Shown one piece after another: positions 1 to 6,025 of a DNA stretch of 6,719 nt. Both the position numbers and the translations under genes were made by a program. Origin of the DNA: an uncultured Clostridia bacterium. GTDB taxonomy: Bacteria; Bacillota_A; Clostridia; Oscillospirales; Ruminococcaceae. Each line of letters opens with the position of its first letter. The first letter of the stretch is position 1. The notes beneath the pieces were generated by a model. That model was not told where the DNA came from. It made no database searches and saw nothing but the letters and a program-made list of their open reading frames with translations. The DNA is taken from NCBI GenBank assembly GCA_947169455.1, contig CAMVPV010000078.1, positions 1 through 6,719 on the forward strand, written 5' to 3'.

Positions 1-921
1 GAACTGATTGCCCGCCGTCGTCGTGTTGATGATAAATTCGCCTTCGTCCAACTTGAGTTGTTCGCCGTACTTGCGCGGAACGACCTGGCGGATTCCGTCG
101 ATCGTTTCGTCGACGTAACCGTCGACGTAGACGGGATATCCGGCCGCGTTGAACGCGCGAACCGCCACGCCGTAGTCGTGCTTTTCGATCTTGACGCCGG
201 ACGAGGAGTCGTAGTTGTACTCTTCCGCGTCGTACGCTTCCCACGCGAAGACGACGCCGTCGTTGTTGCACGCGACGCTCGGCGCGCCCTGGACGTTCTT
301 AACGATCGTGTTGACGATCGTTTCGTTCGTCGTGCCCATGAACGGCAGCGAGTTGCCGTAAGCGTCGTAGCGGCGCGCGTAGACGTCCGCGCCGGTCGCG
401 CTGTTGTGGTCGGAAACCCAGGTGATGTAGTATTCGCCGTTGTCTTGATTCGTGGAAATCTGAGGATCGTACTGACCGCGATACGTCGACTGGTTGACCT
501 GGGTGATCGCGCCGTTGGTCACGGAGTAGTAACCCATGTTTTGACGCGCGGTAACGGTCTTCTGGAAGATTTCGAACGACTTGGTGTTTTCGACGTAAGC
601 TTCCCAGACGAGGACGTACTTGATCTGACCGTCGACGACGTAGCTGGCGACGTCGAAGTTTTCAATCGACATCGTTTCATGGTCGTCGATAATCTTGAAC
701 GCGGCGCCCTTCTCGTTGCCGTTAAGGTCGTAGAAGCGTCCGTACATCTCGTCCGACTTATGCGGATTGTCTTTCGAACCCTGGAGCCACGTGATCAGAA
801 CCAGACCGGTCTGTTCGTTGATGCAGACGTCGGGATCCCAGCAACGCGTGCCGTGTTCGCCCGCGATTTGAATCTGGTTTTTCTGTCCTTTGCCGCCGGG
901 ATAGGAGCGCGTCTTCGCTCT
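1..921 (-). CDS. Repeat-rich secreted-type protein, fragment continuing the 758-1963 gene in a shifted frame; runs off the left edge
   Basis: The minus strand is open without a stop from about 921 to base 1 (last codon at 1-3), one frame away from the lipoprotein gene that enters it. It holds diverged repeats of roughly 60 residues, each with a 'DPxI ... YxxxW' strand and often a 'YARRYDAYGN'-like strand. The anchoring Trp codons lie at 787-789, 604-606, 418-420 and 241-243, and the fragment ends in NTTTAGNQF, the start of another repeat. Such repeats are known from very large extracellular or adhesin-like proteins of Planctomycetota and relatives; a beta-propeller or beta-sandwich fold is inferred. 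No catalytic motif is visible. Codon use (no ATA; GCG, GTC, GAC, ACG favoured) differs sharply from the genes to the right. The first in-frame ATG is at 745-747, so a gene caller may start it there, but the reading clearly extends upstream. Function is unknown. Confidence 0.75.
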
Positions 922-1963
922 CGCCGTTCCAGACGACGACGTAGCTGCCGTTTTCGGTCAGGTCGATATCCGGATCGATTTGGTTGCCGACCGAGTACGG
1001 ATTGACGCGCGTCTCGACGCCGTTCGGGCTTCCGTCCGCGTTGAACGAACGCAGCACAATGTCGGACTCGATACGATAGGTCGTGCCGTCGACGACCACG
1101 GTGTTGTAGTAGCCGTGAACGTCGTCGCTTCCGCTTCCGGTCGTGTTGTTATTGTTGTTATTATTGTTGTTGTTATTGTTCCCGTTTGAAGCAGAACCGC
1201 TCACCGTTACTGCACCCGCCGCGAGCGATGCCTTTGAGGCGTCGATGCTGCCGCAGTTTTTGAGTATCACGCCGAAGGTGACGTCCCTGCCGCCCTCAAC
1301 ATTGGTGTTCCATTCAACGGGCTTCACGGTGATGACGCCGTCCTTCACGGATATCTCGCAGTTCCAGTACTGTTCTATCGCGGTCGAGCTGTCGGCTTTT
1401 ATGGTAGCTGTCCAGCCGTTCACGGTGCCGCTGCCGGAATTTACCACCGAGCCATCCACCTGCGAGAACTTGTCGCTGCCGTTATCCCATGAATTGGAAA
1501 CGCTGAGCCGGAGCGATATGTCCGCGGAGCTCTTCTTGCCGGATGAGCCTTCCGGGCTGCCGGGATTATTATTATTATTATCCGGGGCGGTATCCTTCTT
1601 TCCGTCGGAGGTGTCCTTTTTGCTGTCATCGGATGATTTTTTCTGTTCCTTCTTCTTTTTGGATGAGGAGTCCTTTCCGGAGGAGGTGCTCTGTGATTTC
1701 TTCGCGGGCTTATCCTGCGCGGAAAGCTCGCTCTCGCCGCCGGTAACGTTCACGGTGAAAGCGCCGCCGTAGGGGTCGTAGTCATCGGAGAACGGGTCAT
1801 AGTCCTCACCGAAAGGCTCCGTTTCGGCGTCCTTTTCCGCAGCACTGCCCGAAACAGCGGAGGTGCCCTCGGTGACGGACGGTTCGGGAGCGGATTCGGC
1901 GCCGCAGGCGGTCAGCATGGCGGCAGCGGTCAGAAATGCTAATATGCAGGAATATTTTTTCAT
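758..1963 (-). CDS. CBM2-like carbohydrate-binding lipoprotein, hybrid with repeat protein and frameshifted at its 3' end
   Basis: ATG at 1961-1963 follows AAGGGGG (1971-1977) with a 7-base spacer. Residues 1-20 are a lipoprotein signal peptide ending in the lipobox LTAC (Cys20), so the product is probably anchored on the outer face of the membrane. Residues 50-65 hold a duplicated DYDP motif; residues 82-148 are a Lys/Ser/Asp-rich linker with a five-Asn run at 129-133. Residues about 149-255 resemble a CBM2 domain: NSWDNG, NGWTATI, QYWNCEI, VEWN and TFGVIL. Trp159, Trp200 and Trp218 fit the three cellulose-contacting Trp of CBM2a, and Cys202/Cys237 might pair. Twelve Asn (262-273) follow. 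From residue 274 on, codon use and protein type change to the repeat protein. Residues after about 348 (ALLSRRQ onward) are out of frame and end at a spurious stop at 758-760. The native C terminus of the lipoprotein is therefore unknown. Binding cellulose or another beta-glycan is inferred from the family. Confidence 0.8.
   Translation of the reverse strand: MKKYSCILAFLTAAAMLTACGAESAPEPSVTEGTSAVSGSAAEKDAETEPFGEDYDPFSDDYDPYGGAFTVNVTGGESELSAQDKPAKKSQSTSSGKDSSSKKKKEQKKSSDDSKKDTSDGKKDTAPDNNNNNPGSPEGSSGKKSSADISLRLSVSNSWDNGSDKFSQVDGSVVNSGSGTVNGWTATIKADSSTAIEQYWNCEISVKDGVITVKPVEWNTNVEGGRDVTFGVILKNCGSIDASKASLAAGAVTVSGSASNGNNNNNNNNNNNNTTGSGSDDVHGYYNTVVVDGTTYRIESDIVLRSFNADGSPNGVETRVNPYSVGNQIDPDIDLTENGSYVVVWNGESEDALLSRRQRTEKPDSNRGRTRHALLGSRRLHQRTDRSGSDHVAPGFERQSA
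1145..1180 (-). repeat. Poly-asparagine codon tract (AAY)12, junction of two codon styles
   Basis: Twelve consecutive Asn codons, a mixture of AAC and AAT, encode a linker after the CBM2-like domain. The tract marks the point where codon use switches. Of 8 Ile codons upstream (residues 1-260), 6 are ATA; of 23 Ile codons downstream to the window edge, none is ATA (hand counts). Low-complexity tracts of this kind are common places for recombination and for wrong joins in assembly. Confidence 0.85.
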
Positions 1964-1970
1964 GGCGGTT

Positions 1971-1977
1971 CCCCCTT
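1971..1977 (-). promoter_or_regulatory. Ribosome binding site of the lipoprotein gene
   Basis: AAGGGGG on the minus strand lies 7 bases before the ATG at 1961-1963. It fixes the start just ahead of a clean lipoprotein signal peptide. Confidence 0.75.
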
Positions 1978-2025
1978 GCGGAAAACAATAATAAAAATTA
2001 TCTTACATAATGTACAACAGATATA

Positions 2026-2046
2026 CTGTCCGACGCTGCCGGACAG
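2026..2046 (-). promoter_or_regulatory. Stem-loop in the 5' leader of the lipoprotein mRNA
   Basis: Perfect 7-bp arms CTGTCCG (2026-2032) and CGGACAG (2040-2046) enclose a 7-base loop. If the minus-strand promoter at 2060-2088 is used, transcription starts near 2053, so this hairpin sits at the very 5' end of a leader of about 90 bases. No T-run follows on either strand, so it is not an intrinsic terminator. It could protect the mRNA 5' end, or as DNA be a protein-binding site. The role is inferred only. Confidence 0.45.
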
Positions 2047-2059
2047 CTATACATTATAT

Positions 2060-2088
2060 ATAATATCATATACATAAAGATTTTTCAA
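2060..2088 (-). promoter_or_regulatory. Sigma-70-type promoter of the lipoprotein gene (minus strand)
   Basis: Reading the minus strand, TTGAAA (2083-2088) is followed after exactly 17 bases by TATTAT (2060-2065), with TGA directly before it, making an extended -10. The predicted start is near 2053. The -35 box lies inside the left arm of the 31-bp palindrome and mirrors the plus-strand promoter. Confidence 0.65.
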
Positions 2089-2108
2089 TAGCGGCTATTG
2101 AAAAATCT
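2078..2108. promoter_or_regulatory. 31-bp palindrome, candidate shared operator between divergent promoters
   Basis: Left arm AGATTTTTCAATAGC (2078-2092) and right arm GCTATTGAAAAATCT (2094-2108) are perfect inverted repeats of 15 bp around a single G. Each arm holds a TTGAAA -35 box pointing outwards, so one symmetric site covers both divergent promoters. A dimeric regulator bound here would occlude or activate both genes together. No T-run placed for termination follows, and no gene end precedes it. The binding protein cannot be named; the adjacent AraC-type response regulator is one candidate, an unidentified repressor another. Confidence 0.65.
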
Positions 2109-2126
2109 GAAAAAATGTGATATAAT
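2098..2126 (+). promoter_or_regulatory. Sigma-70-type promoter of the two-component operon (plus strand)
   Basis: TTGAAA (2098-2103), a 17-base spacer, then consensus TATAAT (2121-2126) preceded by TGA, giving an extended -10. The predicted start is near 2133, leaving a leader of about 65 bases before the ATG at 2198. Because the -10 covers the possible TTG start at 2126, that longer start cannot be on the transcript from this promoter. Confidence 0.75.
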
Positions 2127-2197
2127 TGAAAAACAGACATCCATACAGCACAGACCCGGCACAGACAAAGATAAAGCTTCACGGAGATATTACCGTA

Positions 2198-4039
2198 ATG
2201 AATGAGATCATCGAAAAAATAGAGGACAAGCTCCGGAATATCCGGATAGCGGGCGTGACCGACTTTTTCAGCAGGCACAAGGTGCGCACCCAGATGATGA
2301 TATTCCACCTTATAGTTATGCTGCCGATGTTTTTCGGAAGTATTTACCTGCTTGCCGGAATGAAGGATATCGTGCGTGAGAACAGCACCACAGAATCGCT
2401 GAACAACGCAGACAGGATACGCATACGCATCAACGACCTCGTGTATATCACCGAGAATATTTCCGATATGATATGCTCGAACTATGATATAATCACCTTT
2501 CTCAGCACCGAATTCGACGACCCATCCGATATTTACAGCTTCTACGTCACCAACAACTTCATCTCTGACTATACCACCATATTCCCGCAGATACGCAATG
2601 TGCGCATCTACCTCGACCGCAACAACTTCGTGTTCAACAACACCTTCCGCCACGCCGACCGCGAGATACGGCAGCAGGCATGGTTCAAGGAATGTTTCTC
2701 GGAGGCATCATCCATCCGGTGGCGGGTCATACATGACCACTACGACGGTGAATTCTACCTGAGCTGTGTGCGTCCGCTGTATGACAGCATGGGGCGGGTG
2801 CTCGGCGTTGCAGTGGTCGAGATATCGCCCGAATGGATAAACGAATACCTCTCCGACAGCGGATATTACACCGTTTTCTCGGTAAACAACGGCGTGGTGT
2901 TCTATTCAAATATAAGCGCCGCCAGCCCCGGAAAGATAATCACCTCCGATGAAGCCGACCTCTACGGCATAGACCGCCGCGAGGTGCTCGAGGCGGGGTT
3001 CATGGGCAGCGGAAAGCTCACGGTATTCGAGGCTTTCCAGTGCGGCGATTCAAACAGCATATTCCAGATATTCCTCATAAACCCAAATAACACCGTAAAC
3101 GAGCGCACGACCACGCTGTACATGAACTATATCGGATATATCATGCTGCTGCTGTGTCTGTCGCTGCTCATAATAGTACTCTTCACGAATGTTTTCGCGA
3201 ACCGCATCATGATGCTGCGTGACCGTATGCACAGCGTTTCGCGCGGCGACTTCGGCGCACAGCTCGAACTGAGCGGCAGCGACGAGGTGAGCGACCTCAA
3301 CCGTGACCTGTCCGTCATGGTGAACTCCATGCAGAAGCTGATGAACGAGAACTACGAAGCCCGCATACAAGCCGAGGCGTTCAAGTTCGACCAGATGGAA
3401 GCGGAGTTCAAGGCGCTCGCGAGCCAGATAAACCCGCACTTCCTTTACAATACGCTTGAAACGATACGTATGAAGGCATACTGCAACAACGACAAGGAGA
3501 CAGCTGCACTTGTAAAGAAACTCGGCAAGTTCATGCGGCGCTGCCTTGAAGTCAAGAGCGATACCGTAACGCTGAAGTCTGAGCTTGAGTTCACCACGAG
3601 CTACCTTGAGCTGCAGGCTGCCCGCTTCGGAGAAAGGGTATCGTACAGCGTCAATTCCGAGGTCGATGGGGATTATATGGTGCTGCCGCTGATAATACAG
3701 CCGCTGACCGAGAACGCTTTCGTCCACGGGATAGAGAGCAGCAAGGAAAACGGCATGATAAAGATACACGTATATTACTGCGGCGAGCAGGTGTATATCG
3801 ACGTTACCGACAACGGAAAGGGCATCACTCCGGAAAGGCTCGCTGAAGTGAACGAAAAGCTCAGGATAAGCGATACATCTTCCGGAAAGAGCATCGGACT
3901 TACCAACGTAAACAAGCGCGTCAAGATGTATTTCGGAAAGGAATACGGTCTTTCCATAAGGAGCAACCCCGGCTACGGCACCGAAATTAGAGTTATTCTC
4001 CCGAGATTTCCGGAGACAAAAATTACCGAAAGGACATGA
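2198..4039 (+). CDS. YesM-type membrane sensor histidine kinase
   Basis: This kinase, 613 residues long, should sense an external ligand, autophosphorylate on His and pass the phosphate to the regulator encoded next. It has a membrane helix at about 33-54, an extracytoplasmic region at 55-305 with dCache-like pieces (YLSCVRPLYDSMGRVLGVAVVEIS near 187-210), a second helix at 308-335, and a HAMP linker at 336-385. The His_kinase H-box SQINPHFLYNTL has His414. The ATPase domain has LTENAFVHG (Asn506), DNGKGI (538-543), GKSIGLTNV and GYGT (592-595). This layout is typical of the YesM/LytS class, which often controls carbohydrate genes. ATG 2198 was chosen because GGAG (2183-2186) precedes it and the alternative TTG at 2126 overlaps the -10 box; that TTG would add 24 residues of poor character. 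The gene overlaps or abuts the regulator gene. The ligand is unknown; no sugar transporter lies in the window. Confidence 0.93.
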   Translation: MNEIIEKIEDKLRNIRIAGVTDFFSRHKVRTQMMIFHLIVMLPMFFGSIYLLAGMKDIVRENSTTESLNNADRIRIRINDLVYITENISDMICSNYDIITFLSTEFDDPSDIYSFYVTNNFISDYTTIFPQIRNVRIYLDRNNFVFNNTFRHADREIRQQAWFKECFSEASSIRWRVIHDHYDGEFYLSCVRPLYDSMGRVLGVAVVEISPEWINEYLSDSGYYTVFSVNNGVVFYSNISAASPGKIITSDEADLYGIDRREVLEAGFMGSGKLTVFEAFQCGDSNSIFQIFLINPNNTVNERTTTLYMNYIGYIMLLLCLSLLIIVLFTNVFANRIMMLRDRMHSVSRGDFGAQLELSGSDEVSDLNRDLSVMVNSMQKLMNENYEARIQAEAFKFDQMEAEFKALASQINPHFLYNTLETIRMKAYCNNDKETAALVKKLGKFMRRCLEVKSDTVTLKSELEFTTSYLELQAARFGERVSYSVNSEVDGDYMVLPLIIQPLTENAFVHGIESSKENGMIKIHVYYCGEQVYIDVTDNGKGITPERLAEVNEKLRISDTSSGKSIGLTNVNKRVKMYFGKEYGLSIRSNPGYGTEIRVILPRFPETKITERT

Positions 4040-4044
4040 CAGGT

Positions 4045-5595
4045 ATGCTTAAAGTTCTTCTTGTAGATGATGAGCCCAACGTTCGCCAGGGCATTAAGAT
4101 GATGATACCGTGGGATGACCTCGACCTCGAAGTAGTGGGAGAGGGAAACAACGGTGACGACGGTCTTGCAAAGATGTTCGCGCTGTCGCCCGATATAGTC
4201 GTGACCGACGTTAAAATGCCCGGGATGACCGGCATAGAGATGTCCGAAGCGGCTATAAATGCGGGCTTCAAGGGCAGGATAATAATCCTCACCGGCTATT
4301 CCGACTTCACCTACGCCAAAGAGGCTATCTCGCTCGGCGTGGATAATTTCATACTGAAGCCGGTAGATGAGGATGAGCTTATCGAAGCGCTGAAAAATCT
4401 GCGCGACAAGATACTCGAACAGCGCAAGCAGGATTTCCGCCAGGAAAAGGGCGTGGAATACATCAACGAACAGCTCACGAAGGGCCTGCTTGCGGGCGAT
4501 GAGGAATCGATAGCCGCCGCTGCCGAAGCGGGATATAACTTCTCGGTATATGAAACGGCGATAATCTCCTCGGTGGAGAAGAGCGCTCCCGATGAAAAGG
4601 CTGCCGTTATCTCCAGCGTGAAGAAGTTCTTCGAGAACTGCGGCAATGTCGATATAGTATCGATGGATCTCAACGGTATGCAGGCGATAGTTTTCAAGGA
4701 CTGGAAGCACGCCGCCATAATGGAGATGCTGTACCGTCTTAACAAATCCTTCAACGGTGCAGTGTATATAGCGGTCGGACGCTCGGTGAACTCACCCGCG
4801 GAGCTTTCTGCATCCTATAACAGCGCGTATGAGCTCTACCGCGACAGGTTCCTGTATATGCACTACGGCGTCGTGACGGAAAGTGTGCTCTCCACTGCGG
4901 AGATACCCGATACCGACATAGATGAGCTCACCTCGCGCATATACGCATATATCGAGATAAACGACACCGTGAAGCTTGAAAAGGCTCTCGATGAATTTAC
5001 CGAATATATGCGCAGCAGGAAGTTCACCACCGAAAAGGTGAAGGTATCCTGCATAACCCTTGTGATGAACATACGCGCAAGGGTGATAAAGAACACATCG
5101 GAAAAGAAGAACGAAAATCTCATGGGCGAGGAGCTCATCGAGGAGATAGGCAACCAGGACAGCCTTTACGATATCGTCAAGCTGCTGAAATCCACGTTCA
5201 CCGAGGTGACGAACTCCTATTTCGGACAGACTACCAAGAGCACGATGGAGCGCGTTGTGCAGTATATACGCTCGAATTACAGCCGCGAGCTGCGCCTTGA
5301 GATGCTTGCGGGGATATTCGGATACAACAGCGCATACCTCGGCAAGGTGTTCCACCAATATACAGGCGAGAACTTCAACAACTATCTCGATGAGATACGC
5401 ATCTCCGAGGCAAAGCGGCTGCTTTCCTCCGATGAGTACAAGGTGTATGAGGTCGCGGAAATGGTCGGCTACACGAATATCAACTATTTCCACAACAAGT
5501 TCAAGAAGTATGTCGGCGTGAGCCCGCTCTCCTACAAGAAGAGCTGCCGCGGCGGCGCAGTCTCTGCTGCCGATGACGACTCCGACGAAGAATAA
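4045..5595 (+). CDS. YesN-type response regulator, receiver plus AraC-family DNA-binding domain
   Basis: Numbered from ATG 4045 (516 residues). Residues 1-122 form a CheY-like receiver with acidic pocket Asp8/Asp9, phospho-acceptor Asp55 (TDVKMPG), Thr83 and Lys105 (LKPVD). Residues about 130-395 are the long middle region usual in YesN proteins. Residues 400-497 are an AraC double helix-turn-helix: LRLEMLAGIFGYNSAYLGKVF, then VYEVAEMVGYTNINYFHNKFKK and GVSPLSYKK. The tail AADDDSDEE is acidic. It is the cognate partner of the upstream kinase and would, when phosphorylated, activate target genes, possibly including the divergent lipoprotein. Two starts are possible: ATG 4036 overlaps the kinase stop by 4 bases but is only 1 base from GAAAGGA (4028-4034), while ATG 4045 is 10 bases from it and begins the classic MLKVLLVDDE; 4045 is preferred. 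Either way translation is probably coupled. Confidence 0.93.
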   Translation: MLKVLLVDDEPNVRQGIKMMIPWDDLDLEVVGEGNNGDDGLAKMFALSPDIVVTDVKMPGMTGIEMSEAAINAGFKGRIIILTGYSDFTYAKEAISLGVDNFILKPVDEDELIEALKNLRDKILEQRKQDFRQEKGVEYINEQLTKGLLAGDEESIAAAAEAGYNFSVYETAIISSVEKSAPDEKAAVISSVKKFFENCGNVDIVSMDLNGMQAIVFKDWKHAAIMEMLYRLNKSFNGAVYIAVGRSVNSPAELSASYNSAYELYRDRFLYMHYGVVTESVLSTAEIPDTDIDELTSRIYAYIEINDTVKLEKALDEFTEYMRSRKFTTEKVKVSCITLVMNIRARVIKNTSEKKNENLMGEELIEEIGNQDSLYDIVKLLKSTFTEVTNSYFGQTTKSTMERVVQYIRSNYSRELRLEMLAGIFGYNSAYLGKVFHQYTGENFNNYLDEIRISEAKRLLSSDEYKVYEVAEMVGYTNINYFHNKFKKYVGVSPLSYKKSCRGGAVSAADDDSDEE

Positions 5596-5607
5596 ACTTC
5601 AGTCGGC

Positions 5608-5623
5608 GCCTGCGATAACAGGC
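5608..5623 (+). other. Small hairpin after the response-regulator stop
   Basis: GCCTG (5608-5612) and CAGGC (5619-5623) can pair around a 6-base loop, 12 bases past the stop codon. An A-rich stretch follows, not a T-run, so it is not an intrinsic terminator for the plus strand. It may only be local structure in the 3' untranslated region upstream of the strong terminator. Confidence 0.25.
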
Positions 5624-5665
5624 ATAAAATAAGCCGGCTGTGCTCAGCAGCGGGCATAGATACGC

Positions 5666-5708
5666 AAAAAATGCGGAAAGCTTTTCTGAAAAGCCTTCCG
5701 CATTTTTT
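5666..5708. terminator. Bidirectional intrinsic terminator between convergent genes
   Basis: Arms at 5666-5685 and 5689-5708 are 20-bp inverted repeats with one mismatch around a CTG loop. The core is ATGCGGAA...TTCCGCAT, flanked by A6 on the left and T6 on the right, so each strand ends in a U-run. It ends the kinase-regulator operon reading right, and lies 10 bases past the acpP stop reading left. The one mismatch is A-C in the plus transcript but a G-U wobble in the minus transcript, so the stem is slightly better for the acpP side. Confidence 0.9.
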
Positions 5709-5718
5709 CTGATACAGA

Positions 5719-5949
5719 TTACTTGGTGTTTGCCTCAACATACTTGACGATGTCGCCGACTGTCTTCATGTTGGCAACTTCCTCATCGGGTATCTCGACC
5801 TCGAAGTTGTCTTCGATAGCCATAACGAGATCGACAACGTCGAGGGAATCCGCCTCGAGATCATCAGTTATGCTGGCTTCCTCAACGACGATATCCTCGT
5901 CAACGCCGAGCTTTTCAACAAGGATCTCCTTGATCTTGTCAAATACCAT
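5719..5949 (-). CDS. acpP: Acyl carrier protein
   Basis: The 76-residue product is a typical bacterial ACP, the cytoplasmic carrier that holds growing fatty-acyl chains on a phosphopantetheine arm during type II fatty-acid synthesis. The attachment motif EADSLD is present with Ser35, and the protein has the usual acidic four-helix pattern ([15 protein letters not shown] ... [22 protein letters not shown]). The ATG at 5947-5949 follows a perfect AGGAGG (5959-5964) at 9 bases. A longer in-frame reading back to 6099 exists but crosses this ribosome site and the end of accA, so it is rejected. The gene lies 76 bases downstream of accA on the same strand, with no terminator seen between them, and ends at the shared terminator. 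Co-transcription with accA is plausible. Confidence 0.96.
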   Translation of the reverse strand: MVFDKIKEILVEKLGVDEDIVVEEASITDDLEADSLDVVDLVMAIEDNFEVEIPDEEVANMKTVGDIVKYVEANTK

Positions 5950-5958
5950 TGTTTTGCT

Positions 5959-5964
5959 CCTCCT
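5959..5964 (-). promoter_or_regulatory. Ribosome binding site of acpP
   Basis: Perfect AGGAGG on the minus strand, 9 bases before ATG 5947-5949. It decides the short start of acpP against the upstream in-frame extension. Confidence 0.85.
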
Positions 5965-6025
5965 TTTTATAAATTGCAAGTATATACATAGAACGGCGCA
6001 TCTGCGCGGTCTGCATATCCGGGGT

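Noticed and set aside
58..1005. Long open plus-strand frame (315 codons), Val/Arg/Asp rich
   Set aside because: It is the antisense of the repeat protein. Its composition simply mirrors GTC/GAC/GCG codons on the other strand, and it has no ribosome site or recognisable motif.
1567..1581. Second short (AAT)5 Asn run as another join point
   Set aside because: Codon use and protein character are the same on both sides (Lys/Ser linker then CBM2-like domain with ATA codons), so it is just a linker.
1143..1772. Plus-strand open frame beginning with a poly-Leu run that looks like a signal peptide
   Set aside because: The Leu run is the complement of the poly-Asn codons (TTR from AAY). The frame is antisense to the CBM2-like lipoprotein.
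2026..2046. Hairpin considered as an intrinsic terminator
   Set aside because: No T-run follows on either strand, and no gene ends nearby; the flanking genes diverge from here.
3050..3769. Minus-strand open frame of 239 codons inside the kinase gene
   Set aside because: It is opposite a kinase with all its motifs intact. His/Val/Tyr-rich composition and no family resemblance mark it as a shadow; the same holds for minus frames at 2066-2653, 3973-4710 and 4792-5493.
5970..6025. Possible separate acpP promoter in the accA-acpP gap (TATACT-like sequence) and a short GCGC hairpin at 5996-6007
   Set aside because: No convincing -35 box at the right spacing could be matched, and the hairpin has only 4-5 bp arms and no T-run.
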